A stretch of DNA of 64,000 bases from Rhodocyclus gracilis. Its GTDB lineage: Bacteria > Pseudomonadota > Gammaproteobacteria > Burkholderiales > Rhodocyclaceae. Shown here piece after piece: positions 1-10,962 of this stretch. Under the pieces are notes generated by a model. That model was given only the letters and a program-made list of their open reading frames with translations. It had not been told where the DNA came from and ran no database searches. Made by a program: the position numbers and the translations under genes. Location: contig NZ_WIXJ01000002.1 in the NCBI RefSeq assembly GCF_009617575.1, positions 434,001 to 498,000 of the forward strand, read 5' to 3'. Each line of letters starts with the position of its first letter. Within the stretch, counting starts at the first letter, position 1.

Positions 1-808
1 TGACGAAGCGCAACGGCAGCGTTTCGCGCGCCAGAATTTCGCCGCGAACGATGTTGGTGACGGGCACTTCCGCCGTCGGGATCAAATACAGCGGTTCACC
101 TTCACCGCCTTCTTCGCCCTCCCCCGCCTCCGGGTTCTTCTGCCGCGGCACGCGGAAAAGATCCGCCTCGAATTTCGGCAACTGGCCGGTGCCAAACAGG
201 CTCGCCGCATTCACGAGATACGGCACGTACAGCTCCGTATAGCCGTGCTCGAGCGTATGAACGTCGAGCATGAATTGCGCGAGCGCGCGGTGCAAACGGG
301 CGAGAGGCCCCTTCAGCAGCGAAAAACGGGCGCCAGAGATCTTTGCCGCCGCCGCGAAATCGCACTGCCCCAGGCCTTCGCCGAGATCGACATGATCCTT
401 GACCGGAAAATCGAACTCCCGCGGCGTCCCCCAGCGATGCACTTCGACGTTGTCGCGCTCGTCGTGACCGGCCGGCACGTCGTCGGCCGGCAGATTCGGA
501 ATGACGGCGACGAAATCGTCGAGTTGCGGCAGCAACTGCGCCAGACGCGCCTCGCTTGCCTCGAGTTCGGCCTTGAGCGCCGCGACTTCGGCCATCAGAT
601 CAGTCGCGTCGCCACCTTTGCCCTTGCGCTGGCCGATTTCCTTGGAGAGCGCATTGCGCCGCGCCTGCAACTCCTGCGTACGGGCCTGCAAGGACTTGCG
701 CTCGCCTTCAAGCGCCAGAAAAGGCGCGAAATCCCAGGTCTTGCCGCGCTTGGCGAGACCTTCGGTAACGGTGTCCAGCTGGTTTCGAAGCAGTTGAATG
801 TCGAGCAT
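1..808 (-). CDS. serS: Seryl-tRNA synthetase, N-terminal part (cut by window edge)
   Basis: This gene charges tRNA-Ser with serine in the cytoplasm. Residues 1 to about 269 are visible; the C-terminal half lies beyond the left edge. The protein opens [20 protein letters not shown], the usual SerS start, followed by the charged coiled-coil arm that grips the tRNA long variable arm (about residues 25-110). The start of the class II catalytic core follows, including the stretch [13 protein letters not shown]. The ATG at 808 lies 2 bases after the rarA stop, so it is probably the last or a late gene of the ftsK-lolA-rarA-serS unit. Identification is firm; completeness cannot be judged. Confidence 0.95.
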   Translation of the reverse strand, partial: MLDIQLLRNQLDTVTEGLAKRGKTWDFAPFLALEGERKSLQARTQELQARRNALSKEIGQRKGKGGDATDLMAEVAALKAELEASEARLAQLLPQLDDFVAVIPNLPADDVPAGHDERDNVEVHRWGTPREFDFPVKDHVDLGEGLGQCDFAAAAKISGARFSLLKGPLARLHRALAQFMLDVHTLEHGYTELYVPYLVNAASLFGTGQLPKFEADLFRVPRQKNPEAGEGEEGGEGEPLYLIPTAEVPVTNIVRGEILARETLPLRFV

Positions 809-810
809 GA

Positions 811-2184
811 TCAGTCCTTGTGCGTGTGTCGTGCCTGTCGGTCGAGTTCGCGCAACTGCGCGAGTTTCTCGCCGATACGGATTTCCAGCCCGCGATCGGT
901 CGGGCGATACCATTCTGTGGGGGGCATGCCATCGGGGAAGTAGTTCTCGCCTGCCGCGTAGGCGTTCGCCTCGTCGTGCGCGTAGCGATATTCCTTACCG
1001 TAGCCAAGATCCTTCATCAGCCGTGTCGGTGCGTTGCGCAGATGCACCGGCACCGGCCGCGATCCGTCCTTGGCAATGAAGGCGCGGGCGGCATTATAGG
1101 CGACATAGGCAGCGTTCGACTTGGCAGCCATCGCCAGATAAATCACGGCTTCAGCCAAAGCCAGCTCGCCCTCGGGCGAACCGAGACGCTCATACGTGTC
1201 GGCTGCGGCCAGCGTCATCTGTGCAGCGCGCGGGTCCGCCAGACCGATGTCTTCCCAGGCCATGCGCACGATCCGCCGCGCCAGGTAGCGCGGGTCGGCG
1301 CCACCGTCGAGCATGCGGCAAAACCAGTACAGCGCCGCATCCGGATTCGAGCCCCGCACCGACTTGTGCAGGGCTGAAATCTGGTCGTAGAACGCGTCTC
1401 CACCTTTATCGAAACGCCGCAGATTCTGCGCCAGCGTCGAATCGATGAAGGCGCCGTCGATCTCGCTCACACCGGCGGTCTGCGCCGCTGTGCGTGCCTG
1501 TTCGAGCAGGTTGATCAGCCGGCGCGCGTCGCCATCGGCCACCCCGACCAGCCGCGCACGCGCCTCCTCGCTGAAAGCTAGTCCGGGCAAGGCTTGCGCC
1601 GTCGCCCGGACAAACAGCTGTCCCAACTCGTCTTCCGAGAGCGGTTGCAGCACATAGACCGAGGCGCGCGAGAGCAGGGCCGAATTCACCTCGAAGGAAG
1701 GATTCTCGGTCGTCGCCCCGACGAAGGTCACCAGCCCGGCCTCGACGAAAGGCAAAAAGGCGTCCTGCTGCGACTTGTTGAAGCGATGGACCTCATCCAC
1801 AAACAGGATAGTGCGTCGCCCGCGCGCGCGCGAAGCCTCCGCCGTACTCAAGGCCTCGCGAATGTCCTTGACGCCGGAAAACACCGCCGACAAGGCGATG
1901 AAATCGGCATCGAACGCCTTCGCCATCAGGCGCGCCAGCGTCGTCTTGCCAACCCCTGGCGGCCCCCAGAGAATCAGGGAGTGCAGGGTTCCCGAAGCGA
2001 AAGCCAGACGCAGCGGTTTCCCCGGCCCGAGCAAATGCTGCTGACCGATAATTTCGTCAAGGGATTGCGGACGGAGCAACTCGGCGAGCGGCGCGGGCGG
2101 CGTCGGCGCGTTCGCAGGCGCAGCGCGGCCAGCCGGCGCCGCCGCGTGGCCAAAGAGGTCGCCGGAATCGTCGCTGGCGGCCAT
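811..2184 (-). CDS. rarA: Replication-associated recombination AAA+ ATPase RarA/MgsA
   Basis: RarA is a clamp-loader-like AAA+ ATPase that acts at stalled replication forks. The 457-residue protein has a Walker A motif GPPGVGKT near residue 75, a Walker B box DEVHRF near 130 and the sensor stretch GATTENPSF near 157. The C-terminal MgsA tetramerisation region contains [15 protein letters not shown]. Length is normal for the family. The start is taken as the ATG whose A is the last base of the lolA stop (TGATG). A GTG three bases upstream is also possible. The tight joint with lolA and serS indicates co-transcription. Confidence 0.95.
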   Translation of the reverse strand: MAASDDSGDLFGHAAAPAGRAAPANAPTPPAPLAELLRPQSLDEIIGQQHLLGPGKPLRLAFASGTLHSLILWGPPGVGKTTLARLMAKAFDADFIALSAVFSGVKDIREALSTAEASRARGRRTILFVDEVHRFNKSQQDAFLPFVEAGLVTFVGATTENPSFEVNSALLSRASVYVLQPLSEDELGQLFVRATAQALPGLAFSEEARARLVGVADGDARRLINLLEQARTAAQTAGVSEIDGAFIDSTLAQNLRRFDKGGDAFYDQISALHKSVRGSNPDAALYWFCRMLDGGADPRYLARRIVRMAWEDIGLADPRAAQMTLAAADTYERLGSPEGELALAEAVIYLAMAAKSNAAYVAYNAARAFIAKDGSRPVPVHLRNAPTRLMKDLGYGKEYRYAHDEANAYAAGENYFPDGMPPTEWYRPTDRGLEIRIGEKLAQLRELDRQARHTHKD

Positions 2185-2816
2185 CACTCGCCGATGACGT
2201 CGGTTCCCGCCGGCGCGGTAAAGCGGAATAGCGCCGGAGCGAGCGCCGGGTTGCGCTCGAAGTGCGAGAAGCGCAGCGTCGTCGTCTGGCCGAAATTATC
2301 AAAGAGCTGCATGGCGCGCAGATCATTACCGGCAAAGCCGATGCGCACGCGCTCGAAGCCGCTGTCCGCCGCGCGCGGCGTCGCCTCCAGCCAGTCGAGA
2401 CCATCGGCCTCGCCGGCCTCCTTCAGGATGAAGCGTTTCTCCAGCGCGCGATCACCGGCCAGAAGTGCGGCGGGCGTGCTGCCCATCGCGTCCCCAACAC
2501 GCTTGACCGTCACCTGCCGCAGTTCGGGATCGTGAATCCAGACACGCTCCCCGTCACCCACCAGCAGTTGCTGGTACGGACGATCGATCTGCCAGCGGAA
2601 TTTTCCCGGCCGTGACAGCATCATCACACCGGACGACTGCTGCCGCGTACGCGCATCACGCGACACCAGCTGCTGCGAAAAATCGGCGCGCATGGTTTGC
2701 GTCGATTCCAGAAAGCGTTGCAACTTCTCGATAGCGGCGGCCTGCGCGGCAGCGCTGGCAAGCGACAAGCTCCCCGCCAGCGAAAGCGCGAACAGCCATT
2801 TACGGCCCTGCTTCAT
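2184..2816 (-). CDS. lolA: Outer-membrane lipoprotein carrier protein LolA
   Basis: LolA is the periplasmic chaperone that takes lipoproteins from LolCDE at the inner membrane to LolB at the outer membrane. The product has a signal peptide (basic start MKQGRKW, hydrophobic core, cleavage near AAAQA-A). The family pattern follows: TQTMRADFSQQL, then RPGKFRWQ and a hydrophobic barrel with VWIHDPELRQVTV. Two ATG codons are adjacent at 2819 and 2816. The Shine-Dalgarno GGAGGA directly abuts the first, so the second is better spaced and is chosen, giving 210 residues. The start overlaps the ftsK stop. The ftsK-lolA-rarA order is common in beta- and gammaproteobacteria. Confidence 0.93.
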   Translation of the reverse strand: MKQGRKWLFALSLAGSLSLASAAAQAAAIEKLQRFLESTQTMRADFSQQLVSRDARTRQQSSGVMMLSRPGKFRWQIDRPYQQLLVGDGERVWIHDPELRQVTVKRVGDAMGSTPAALLAGDRALEKRFILKEAGEADGLDWLEATPRAADSGFERVRIGFAGNDLRAMQLFDNFGQTTTLRFSHFERNPALAPALFRFTAPAGTDVIGE

Positions 2817-5134
2817 CATTCCTCCGTCCTGCGCGACAGCACCTCGCGGCCGCCTCGCGCGTCCATGGCCGATACCAGTCCGGCCTTTTCCATGGCTTCG
2901 ATCAGCCGCGCAGAGCGGTTGTAGCCAATGCGTAGATGGCGCTGCACCAGCGAAATCGACGCCCGGCGATTTTTCAGCACGACATCAACGGCCTGATCGT
3001 ACAGCGGGTCCGCTTCCGCATCGCCCGCCGCGCCGTCCTCGCCGGCTGCCTCGTCGTCGCCTGCGGCTCCGGTCAGCACCCCTTCTTCATAATCCGGCGG
3101 GCCGGCCTGCTTCAGATAGTCGACGACGCGATGCACTTCGTCGTCATCGACAAAGGCGCCGTGCACGCGCGTCGGATAGCCGGTGCCCGGCGCCAGATAC
3201 AGCATGTCCCCCTGCCCCAGCAGCGCCTCGGCGCCCATCTGGTCAAGGATGGTGCGCGAATCAATCTTCGACGACACCTGGAACGAGATACGCGTCGGGA
3301 TGTTGGCCTTGATCAGCCCGGTGATCACGTCCACCGATGGCCGCTGCGTCGCCAGCACGAGGTGGATGCCCGAGGCACGCGCCTTCTGCGCCAGCCGCGC
3401 AATCAATTCCTCGACCTTCTTGCCGGCCACCATCATCAGGTCGGCCAGCTCGTCGATCACGACGACGATGTTCGGCATCGTCGTCAGCGGCTCGGGCGCT
3501 TCCGGCGTCAGCGAGAGCGGGTTCGGAACCTTTTCACCCGCCTTTTCGGCATCACGAATGCGCTGGTTGAGGCCGGCGATGTTGCGCACGCCAACCATCG
3601 ACATCAGCTTGTAGCGCCGCTCCATCTCGGCGACGCACCAGGACAAGGCATTCGCCGCTTGTTTCATATCGACCACGACCGGCGCCAGCAAATGCGGGAT
3701 GCCCTCGTAGATCGACAGTTCGAGCATTTTCGGGTCGACCAGAATCAGGCGCACGCGGTCGGGTTCGGACTTGTAGAGCAGCGACAGGATCATCGCGTTG
3801 ATACCGACCGACTTGCCCGAACCGGTCGTCCCGGCCACCAGCACATGCGGCATTTTGGCCAGATCGACCACTACCGGCAGCCCGCCGATATCCTTGCCGA
3901 GCGTGATCGTCAGCGGTGCCGCAAGGTCGTGATACGCCTTGCTGGAAATGATCTCCGACAAGCGCACGATCTGCCGGCGCGGATTGGGGAGTTCGAGCGC
4001 CATGCACGACTTGCCGGGCACCGTCTCGACCACGCGCACCGATACCAGCGACAGCGAGCGCGCCAGATCCTTGCCCAGGTTGACGATCTGCGCGCCCTTG
4101 ACGCCGACCGCCGGCTCGATCTCGTAGCGCGTGATCACCGGCCCCGGATACGCTGCCAGCACTTTGACAATGACGCCGAAATCGGCGAGCTTGCGCTCGA
4201 TCAGGCGCGACGTGAATTCCAGCGTATCGGCCGCTGGGCGCTCGCTCTGCGCCGGTGCGGGCGCCAGCAGATGCAGCGGCGGCAACAAGCCGCCTTCGAT
4301 GGCCTCGGGGAAAAGCGGCACCTGGCGCTCGCGCTCGATGCGCTTTTCGGCTTTGACCGAAACCGGCGCGGGTGGCGGCGGGGTGTCATCGATGAACACC
4401 GGCTCATGCGCCTCGACCCGTCGCTTTTCGACCTCGACGACCGCCTCCCGCTCACGGGCCGTCTCACGGCCGATGCGTCGATCACGCCAACGCTCGATGG
4501 CATCGCGTACACCGAACACGGCGCCTTCGAGCAAGGCCCCGAAATGCTCTGCCGCACCGATCCACGACATGCCGGAAAAGAGACTCCAGCTGACGGCAAA
4601 AATGGCGATGAGCACCAGTGTTGCGCCGGTATAGCCGAGGTAGCGCGCGGCCAGCGAGCCCAATTCAAGGCCAAGCATTCCGCCCGGCGCAAGGGGCAAT
4701 GGCTGCTTGAGCGTGTAGAAGCGCAGCGCCTCAAGAGCGCAACTGGCGACCAGAAGGAGAAGGAAGCCAGCCAAGGCGATCAGCAACGGGCGTCGGTCGG
4801 CACTGCGCAAGCCATCGAGACGGCGATAGCCGCGCCAGACGAGAACAACGAAGAGCGCGATCACCCACCAGGCCGACAGGCCAAACAGGTAAAGCAGCAT
4901 ATCGGCGAGCCACGCCCCGGCGCGGCCGGTCGGATTGTGCAGCGCACTCGTCGCCGCCGCGTGCGACCAACCGGGATCGGCACGATCGTAACCCCACAAT
5001 GCCAGCGCCAGAAAGGCGGCTACCGCCATCAGCGCCAGCCAGCGCGACTCCTGAATGACGAGGACGATTTTCTCCGGCAGCGGGCTGGGCGCCGTCTCGG
5101 TACGCTTGGTGTTCCTGGTGGCGGTCGTAGCCAT
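2816..5134 (-). CDS. ftsK: DNA translocase FtsK
   Basis: FtsK is a septal DNA pump that clears and aligns chromosome termini for XerCD recombination. The 772 residues contain four N-terminal membrane segments (about 32-48, 75-100, 117-137, 165-190), a short charged and proline-rich linker, and the alpha/beta motor with Walker A GTTGSGKS at 435-442. Walker B is at [12 protein letters not shown], and a C-terminal winged-helix gamma domain of about 70 residues ([19 protein letters not shown]) would read KOPS sites. The linker is short compared with the 1300-residue E. coli protein, as in many betaproteobacteria. It is the first gene of the lolA-rarA-serS unit. Confidence 0.96.
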   Translation of the reverse strand: MATTATRNTKRTETAPSPLPEKIVLVIQESRWLALMAVAAFLALALWGYDRADPGWSHAAATSALHNPTGRAGAWLADMLLYLFGLSAWWVIALFVVLVWRGYRRLDGLRSADRRPLLIALAGFLLLLVASCALEALRFYTLKQPLPLAPGGMLGLELGSLAARYLGYTGATLVLIAIFAVSWSLFSGMSWIGAAEHFGALLEGAVFGVRDAIERWRDRRIGRETAREREAVVEVEKRRVEAHEPVFIDDTPPPPAPVSVKAEKRIERERQVPLFPEAIEGGLLPPLHLLAPAPAQSERPAADTLEFTSRLIERKLADFGVIVKVLAAYPGPVITRYEIEPAVGVKGAQIVNLGKDLARSLSLVSVRVVETVPGKSCMALELPNPRRQIVRLSEIISSKAYHDLAAPLTITLGKDIGGLPVVVDLAKMPHVLVAGTTGSGKSVGINAMILSLLYKSEPDRVRLILVDPKMLELSIYEGIPHLLAPVVVDMKQAANALSWCVAEMERRYKLMSMVGVRNIAGLNQRIRDAEKAGEKVPNPLSLTPEAPEPLTTMPNIVVVIDELADLMMVAGKKVEELIARLAQKARASGIHLVLATQRPSVDVITGLIKANIPTRISFQVSSKIDSRTILDQMGAEALLGQGDMLYLAPGTGYPTRVHGAFVDDDEVHRVVDYLKQAGPPDYEEGVLTGAAGDDEAAGEDGAAGDAEADPLYDQAVDVVLKNRRASISLVQRHLRIGYNRSARLIEAMEKAGLVSAMDARGGREVLSRRTEE

Positions 5135-5218
5135 CGGCTGGAAGGACGAATTCCCGGAGAGTGAAAGGGGTGCGGAACAATACGCAGCGTCAATGGGCCG
5201 ACGCCGTATCCAGGCTGG

Positions 5219-5246
5219 ATTATAGCCGCCAGGCGTCCGAAGTCAG
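5219..5246 (-). promoter_or_regulatory. Likely sigma-70 promoter of ftsK-lolA-rarA-serS
   Basis: On the minus strand a perfect -10 hexamer TATAAT (5224 down to 5219) is preceded, 16 bases upstream, by CTGACT (5246-5241), which matches four of six bases of the -35 consensus. It sits about 80 bases before the ftsK start in the 163-base gap downstream of the NUDIX gene. No other recognisable element is seen in that gap. Confidence 0.5.
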
Positions 5247-5297
5247 CGCCTTGCGAGGCGCGGCGACGTACCCCGCTGGCCCGGCAGCGCCAGCAAA

Positions 5298-5888
5298 CTA
5301 GGGAAGGCTGGCGGCACCGTCACCCAGACGCCGCCAGTCGGCGGGCGCCGACGGTGATAGCGCAGCGCGAAAGAGCGCCGTGATCGTTTTGGCGTCGGTG
5401 ATCTCACCGCTTGCTACCGCCTCGACGGCAGCGGCGAACGACAGGCTTAGGACATCGAGGAACTCGCCGGCGTCGAGCTGCTGCTCACCGACACGTCGCA
5501 CGCCACGCGCGAGGAAAATCTCGATCCGCTCGTTGGAATAGCCGATGCACGGGTGCATCACGCCAAGGTGCAGCCACGCATCGGCAACGTGACCGGTTTC
5601 TTCGCGTAGCTCGCGCTGCGCGGTGGCGAGGATGTCTTCGCCCGCATCGATCTTGCCCGCCGGCAATTCAAGAAAGACGCGATGCAGGGGATAGCGAAAC
5701 TGCCGCTCGAACAGCAGTTCGCCGTTAGGCAACTCGGCGACGATGACGACGGCTCCCGGATGTCGGACATACTCGCGCACCGACTCGGAGCCGTCGGGCA
5801 AGCGCACCCGATCGCGGCGGACATCCAGAAGACGCCCGGCGAAGACCTGCTCACTGGCGAGCGGCTCTTCGTGCAGGGCGTCGTTCAT
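5298..5888 (-). CDS. NUDIX hydrolase, ADP-ribose pyrophosphatase type
   Basis: This enzyme probably hydrolyses ADP-ribose or a related nucleoside diphosphate sugar. The Nudix box is intact: G-KIDAG-E followed by seven residues and REL-REETGHV, fitting GX5EX7REUXEEXGU. The N-terminal strands RVRLPDGSESVREYVRHPGA are typical of the NudF/ADPRase group. The ATG at 5888 (MNDALHEEP) is chosen because GAGG stands about eight bases upstream; a TTG at 5906 would overlap nuoN. The gene starts 10 bases after the nuoN stop and so is probably the last gene of the complex I operon. The exact substrate cannot be read from sequence. Confidence 0.88.
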   Translation of the reverse strand: MNDALHEEPLASEQVFAGRLLDVRRDRVRLPDGSESVREYVRHPGAVVIVAELPNGELLFERQFRYPLHRVFLELPAGKIDAGEDILATAQRELREETGHVADAWLHLGVMHPCIGYSNERIEIFLARGVRRVGEQQLDAGEFLDVLSLSFAAAVEAVASGEITDAKTITALFRAALSPSAPADWRRLGDGAASLP

Positions 5889-5898
5889 GCTCGCTGCC

Positions 5899-7398
5899 TC
5901 AGGCAAAGACCGACAGCGACAGACGGATCGCCAGCAGGCAGAACCACATCAGTGTATCGGGGAAGAGTCCCAGCAGGGCGACGGCCAGGCCGTTGGCCGA
6001 GATGAGCGCCTTGACTTCAAGCGGCGCCTGTATCGGCGTCGGATCGGCGGGCGCGTCGAAGTACATCAGCTTGACGACACGCAGATAGTAGAAAGCGCCG
6101 ATCAGGGAGAAAATCACTGCGACAACGGCCAGCCAGATCTGGCCCGAGGCGACCACCGCCTGCAGGACGGCGAATTTGGCGAAGAAGCCGACGAAGAACG
6201 GGATACCCGCCATCGACAGCATGAGCATCATCAGCATGGCGGCGAACCACGGATTACGACGGTTCAGCCCCTTGTAGTCGTCGAGGTCTTCCGCCTCGAA
6301 ACCGGCACGCGCCATCAGCAGGATCATGCCGAAGGCACCGGCACTGCTGAGGACGTAGATGACGACATAGAACAGCGCCGAACTGTAGGCATTCAGGGTA
6401 AAGCGGGCATCGCCGCCGACCACGCCGACCGCCAGACCGAGCAGCATGAAGCCCATGTGCGCGATAGCCGAATAGGCGAGCATGCGCTTGAAGTTATGCT
6501 GCGCAATGGCGGCCACGTTACCCAGCACAATCGACAGCACCGCCATGATCAGCAACATCATCTGCCAGTCGTACGAGAGCGTCAGCAGACCGTTGGCGAG
6601 GATGCGCAGGACGATGGCGAAGGCGGCAAGCTTCGGCGCCGTACCGATGAAGAGGCCGACTGCCGTCGGCGCGCCGTGATAGACGTCGGGAATCCACATA
6701 TGGAAAGGCACGACGCCCAGTTTGAAGGCCAAACCCGCGACGAGGAAGACGAGGCCGAGGACGAGAATGCTGTGATTGGCGACGCCGGCCTGGAGTCGCT
6801 CGGCGACCTCGCCGATCTCCAGCGAGCCGACGGCGCCGTAGATCATCGACATGCCGTAGAGCATGAGGCCGGAAGCCAGCGCACCCAACACAAGGTATTT
6901 CATCGCCGCTTCGGCGGCAGTCGCCGAGTCGCGATTGAGCGCGACCATCGCGTAAAGCGACAGCGAGAGAAGCTCGACGCCGAGGAAGATGGTAATGAAG
7001 TGATTGGCCGAGATCATCACCATCATGCCGAGCGTGGCAAAGAGGGTGAGCGTGTAGAACTCGCCGCGCCCGAGCAGCGGTCGATCGACGACGTAAGCCC
7101 GCGCGTAAAAGAGAACGATGATGTCCGTCAGATATAGCAACTGCTTGAGCATGTCGGCCAGAAAATCATGGACGTACATGTTGCTGAAGGTATAGACGAC
7201 CTCACCTGAGGTACCAGCCCAGGTGACGACGGCGGCGCCGACCAGCGTCAGCTGCGTCAGCGCGAAGACGGCGGTACGCCGCGTGTCCTTCACGAACAGG
7301 TCGACAAAGAGAATCAGGCAGGCCATGGCCAGCACAAAGAGCTCCGCCGAGGCGGGACGCAGATCGGGCAGGATGAATGGCATTTCGGCGAGAGTCAT
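5899..7398 (-). CDS. nuoN: NADH-quinone oxidoreductase subunit N
   Basis: NuoN is one of the three antiporter-like, proton-pumping membrane subunits of complex I. The 499-residue protein has about 14 hydrophobic segments and the antiporter-family core around [17 protein letters not shown] and [19 protein letters not shown], which carries the conserved lysine and histidine of the channel. It is the last nuo gene, 15 bases after nuoM. Length and motifs are normal. Confidence 0.96.
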   Translation of the reverse strand: MTLAEMPFILPDLRPASAELFVLAMACLILFVDLFVKDTRRTAVFALTQLTLVGAAVVTWAGTSGEVVYTFSNMYVHDFLADMLKQLLYLTDIIVLFYARAYVVDRPLLGRGEFYTLTLFATLGMMVMISANHFITIFLGVELLSLSLYAMVALNRDSATAAEAAMKYLVLGALASGLMLYGMSMIYGAVGSLEIGEVAERLQAGVANHSILVLGLVFLVAGLAFKLGVVPFHMWIPDVYHGAPTAVGLFIGTAPKLAAFAIVLRILANGLLTLSYDWQMMLLIMAVLSIVLGNVAAIAQHNFKRMLAYSAIAHMGFMLLGLAVGVVGGDARFTLNAYSSALFYVVIYVLSSAGAFGMILLMARAGFEAEDLDDYKGLNRRNPWFAAMLMMLMLSMAGIPFFVGFFAKFAVLQAVVASGQIWLAVVAVIFSLIGAFYYLRVVKLMYFDAPADPTPIQAPLEVKALISANGLAVALLGLFPDTLMWFCLLAIRLSLSVFA

Positions 7399-7413
7399 GG
7401 CGCGGCGGCGTCC

Positions 7414-8898
7414 TTACTGGATCTTGCTGACGGCGACGTGGCGCAGGAGCTCATTGACCGAGCTGTGCATCACTTCAGTGAATGGCTGCGGATAGACGCC
7501 CATGGCAATAACCGCCACGGCCAGCAGCGCAAGAATGGCGAATTCGCGCGGAGTCACATCCTTCAGTTGCGCGACAGGCTCACGCGTCACGGCACCAAAG
7601 ATGACGCGCTTGACCATCCACAGCGTATAAGCGGCCCCGAGAATCAAGGTCGTCGCTGCGGCGAATGCCAGCCAGAAATCCGTCTGGATGGTGCTGAGAA
7701 TAACCATGAACTCGCCGACGAAACCGGAGGTCGCCGGCAGCCCGGCATTGGCCATCGCAAACAACATGAAAAAGGCGGCAAACTTTGGCATGGTGTTTAC
7801 CACACCACCGTAGTCGGCGATGCGGCGCGTATGCATGCGGTCGTACATCACACCAATACAGAAGAACATGGCGCCGGAGACGAAGCCGTGCGAAATCATC
7901 TGCACCAGCGCACCTTCCAGCCCCATCTGGGAAAACAGGAAAATGCCGAGGGTGACAAAGCCCATGTGCGCGATCGACGAATAGGCGACGAGCTTTTTCA
8001 TGTCCTCCTGCACCAGCGCGACAAAGCCGATGTAGACGACCGCAATCAGCGACAGAGCAATCAGCAAGCCGGCAAGTTCATGCGCCGCGTCCGGGGCAAT
8101 CGGCAGCGAAAACCGGATGAAGCCGTAAGCGCCGAGCTTCAGGGCGATGGCCGCCAGAACGATGGAACCACCGGTCGGCGCCTCGACGTGGGCGTCGGGC
8201 AACCACGTATGCACTGGCCACATCGGAATCTTGACCGCGAACGCCACCAGGAAGGCAAGGAAAATCCAGATCTGCTCGCCATGCGACAGCGGCGTCTGGT
8301 GCCAGTCGAGAATGGAGAAACTGCCACCGGAGGCGAAGAAGAGATAAAGCAGTGCCACCAAAAACGGCAGGGAGCCAGCCAGCGTGTAGAGGAAGAATTT
8401 GAACGCTGCATAGACGCGATTGGCGCCGCCCCAGATGCCGATGATGAGATACAGCGGGATCAGAGAAGCTTCGAAAAACACATAGAACAGGACACCATCG
8501 AGCGACGAGAAAATGCCGTTCATCAGCCCCGACATGATCAGGAAAGCCGCGTTGTACTGCGCCACCTTGTGATCGATGACGCGCCATCCCGCCAGCACGA
8601 CGATGACCGTGATGAAGCTGTTGAGTATGACAAAGAGCATCGAAATGCCATCGACGCCGAGCAGATACTGGATATTGAAGCGGGCGATCCAGCGGTGCTG
8701 TTCGACGAACTGCATGCCGGAAGACGCCAGATCGAAGCCGGTGTAGAGCGGCAACGTGACCGCCAGGCCGACCAGCGCGGCAACGAGGGCCAGCGCCCGC
8801 GTCAGCGGCGCATTGCGATCACCGCCGGTCGCCAGCAAGGCGCAGCCGGAGAAGATCGGTATCCAGATAGCGAGAGATAGCAGTGGAGCCTCTGACAT
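7414..8898 (-). CDS. nuoM: NADH-quinone oxidoreductase subunit M
   Basis: NuoM is a proton-pumping membrane subunit of complex I related to Mrp antiporters. The 494-residue protein has about 14 membrane segments. Family marks include YVFFEASLIPLYLIIGIWGG, with the conserved glutamate in the fifth helix, and FAVKIPMWPVHTWLPDAHVE with the channel lysine. The gene begins 21 bases after nuoL. Nothing unusual is seen. Confidence 0.97.
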   Translation of the reverse strand: MSEAPLLSLAIWIPIFSGCALLATGGDRNAPLTRALALVAALVGLAVTLPLYTGFDLASSGMQFVEQHRWIARFNIQYLLGVDGISMLFVILNSFITVIVVLAGWRVIDHKVAQYNAAFLIMSGLMNGIFSSLDGVLFYVFFEASLIPLYLIIGIWGGANRVYAAFKFFLYTLAGSLPFLVALLYLFFASGGSFSILDWHQTPLSHGEQIWIFLAFLVAFAVKIPMWPVHTWLPDAHVEAPTGGSIVLAAIALKLGAYGFIRFSLPIAPDAAHELAGLLIALSLIAVVYIGFVALVQEDMKKLVAYSSIAHMGFVTLGIFLFSQMGLEGALVQMISHGFVSGAMFFCIGVMYDRMHTRRIADYGGVVNTMPKFAAFFMLFAMANAGLPATSGFVGEFMVILSTIQTDFWLAFAAATTLILGAAYTLWMVKRVIFGAVTREPVAQLKDVTPREFAILALLAVAVIAMGVYPQPFTEVMHSSVNELLRHVAVSKIQ

Positions 8899-8919
8899 GG
8901 TGTTCCCGGTTGTTCCGTT

Positions 8920-10956
8920 TCAGGCGCGTCCGACCCAGAGCGTCAGGGTCATGAGAACGAGCAGTCCGAAGATCATCGTAAAGGCGTAGTGATAAATCCG
9001 CCCGGATTGCAGGAAGCGCAGCACTGCCGCCGCCCAGCCGACAAAGCGCGCCGAGCCGTTGATGAAGCCATCGATCACGCGCACGTCGCCGCCTTGCCAG
9101 AAACCGCGCCCGAGCAGGCGGGCGCCGCCGGCGAAAACGGTTTCATAGAAGCGGTCGAAGTAATACTTGTTTTCCAGCACGGTATTAAGCGGCCCGAGTC
9201 GCGCCTGCCAGACCGCCGGCAGATCGGGGCGACGCAGGTAGAGGAACCAGGCGAGTGCGACGCCAGAGGATGCCAGCCAGAACGGGGCGCTGCTCAGACC
9301 GTGCAGAGCCATCGCGGCGGCGCCGTGGAAGTGCTCGGCGAGTTCGCGCATGCCCGGATGGGCGACTTCGTCGATGAGGATGGCGTCGGCAAACCAGCCA
9401 CCGAAGAGCATCGGCTCGATGGCCACATAACCGATCAGCAATGAAGGAATCGCCAGCAGGATCAGCGGCAGCGTCACGACCCACGGGCTTTCGTGCGGCT
9501 TTTCGCCGGGCGGCAGACCTTGGTGCTCATCATGGGAGGCATGCTCATCATGCGCTGCATGCCCGCCTGCCCCGTGTGACGCCGCACCGAAACGCTCCTT
9601 GCCATGGAACACCAGGAAGAACATGCGGAACGAGTAGAAAGCAGTGACGAACACGCCGATCAGCAGCGCCCCGTAAGCCAGACCAGCGCCCGGAATCGAC
9701 GAGGCCTCAACCGCCTCGATGATCGAATCCTTGGAGTAGAAACCGGCGAAGAGCGGCGTGCCAATCAGCGCCAGCGAACCAATCAGCGAGGTGATCCACG
9801 TCACCGGCAGGTAACGCGCAAGACCGCCCATGCGCCGGATGTCCTGATCGTGGTGCATGGCCATGATCACCGAACCGGCTGCCAGGAAGAGCAGCGCCTT
9901 GAAGAACGCGTGGGTCGTCAGGTGGAAGATCGCCACCGGATACGCCGACACGCCGAGTGCGACGGTCATGTAACCCAACTGCGACAGGGTCGAGTAGGCA
10001 ACGACGCGCTTGATGTCGTTCTGGATGATGCCAAGAAAGCCCATGAAGAGGGCCGTGATGGCGCCGATGATGACGATGAACGAAAGCGCCGTATCCGAGA
10101 GTTCGAACAGCGGCGACATGCGCGCCACCATGAAGATACCGGCGGTGACCATAGTCGCCGCGTGGATGAGCGCCGAGATCGGCGTCGGGCCTTCCATCGA
10201 GTCGGGCAGCCACACATGCAGGGGCACCTGCGCCGATTTGCCCATGGCGCCGATGAACAGCAGGATGCAGATGGCAGTAATCACCGAAACGGCCGCCACA
10301 TCGGCACCAAACAAGGGGATCGTCTCGCCGACGAGCGCCGGCACGCGGGCGAAGACCGCCGCGTAATCGAGCGTACCGAAGTAAGCGAGCACCAGACCGA
10401 TCCCGAGCAGGAAGCCGAAGTCGCCGACGCGATTGACCAGGAACGCCTTGAGGTTGGCGAAAATCGCCGTCGGCCGCGTATACCAGAAACCGATCAGCAG
10501 ATAGGAGACGAGCCCGACCGCTTCCCAGCCAAAAAACAGCTGCATGAAGTTGTTGCTCATCACCAGCATCAGCATCGAGAAGGTGAACAGTGAGATATAA
10601 CTGAAGAAACGGTTATAGCCGGGGTCGTCGCGCATGTAGCCGATGGTGTAGATATGCACCATCAGCGACACGAAGGTGACGACCAGCATCATCGACACCG
10701 TCAGCGGGTCGATCAGGAAACCGACTTCAAAAGCGTAGTCGCCGGTGGTCAGCCACTGATAGACCGTGCCGTTGAAACGCGCGCCGCCGGCGACTTCGCG
10801 GAAAGCCAGCAGCGCCGCCACGAAGGCCGTCGCCACGCCGGCGATCGCCGCCGTGTGCGCGACGCTGCGCGCAATGACGCGACAGAAAAGACCGGCGACC
10901 AGCGCGCCGGCCAGCGGGGCGAAGACAGCGACGAGGGAGAGACTCTTCAGATCCAT
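8920..10956 (-). CDS. nuoL: NADH-quinone oxidoreductase subunit L
   Basis: NuoL is the distal pumping subunit of complex I and carries the long lateral helix. The 678-residue protein shows FFGWEAVGLVSYLLIGFWY, the antiporter core GKSAQVPLHVWLPDSMEGPT, and a C-terminal amphipathic helix plus last membrane segment. A loop at about residues 452-487 is unusually rich in histidine and acidic residues, with HDEH occurring twice. Such His-rich loops occur in other betaproteobacterial NuoL proteins, as I recall, but the loop is not part of the core fold. The gene follows nuoK by 6 bases. Confidence 0.97.
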   Translation of the reverse strand: MDLKSLSLVAVFAPLAGALVAGLFCRVIARSVAHTAAIAGVATAFVAALLAFREVAGGARFNGTVYQWLTTGDYAFEVGFLIDPLTVSMMLVVTFVSLMVHIYTIGYMRDDPGYNRFFSYISLFTFSMLMLVMSNNFMQLFFGWEAVGLVSYLLIGFWYTRPTAIFANLKAFLVNRVGDFGFLLGIGLVLAYFGTLDYAAVFARVPALVGETIPLFGADVAAVSVITAICILLFIGAMGKSAQVPLHVWLPDSMEGPTPISALIHAATMVTAGIFMVARMSPLFELSDTALSFIVIIGAITALFMGFLGIIQNDIKRVVAYSTLSQLGYMTVALGVSAYPVAIFHLTTHAFFKALLFLAAGSVIMAMHHDQDIRRMGGLARYLPVTWITSLIGSLALIGTPLFAGFYSKDSIIEAVEASSIPGAGLAYGALLIGVFVTAFYSFRMFFLVFHGKERFGAASHGAGGHAAHDEHASHDEHQGLPPGEKPHESPWVVTLPLILLAIPSLLIGYVAIEPMLFGGWFADAILIDEVAHPGMRELAEHFHGAAAMALHGLSSAPFWLASSGVALAWFLYLRRPDLPAVWQARLGPLNTVLENKYYFDRFYETVFAGGARLLGRGFWQGGDVRVIDGFINGSARFVGWAAAVLRFLQSGRIYHYAFTMIFGLLVLMTLTLWVGRA

Positions 10957-10962
10957 ACGCGC

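Noticed and set aside
2936-5164. Long open frame opposite ftsK; similar ones lie opposite carB, ftsH, dnaK, recQ and nuo genes
   Set aside because: These frames mirror strongly conserved genes on the other strand, have His/Arg-rich compositions typical of antisense GC-rich DNA, and show no known domain or ribosome site.
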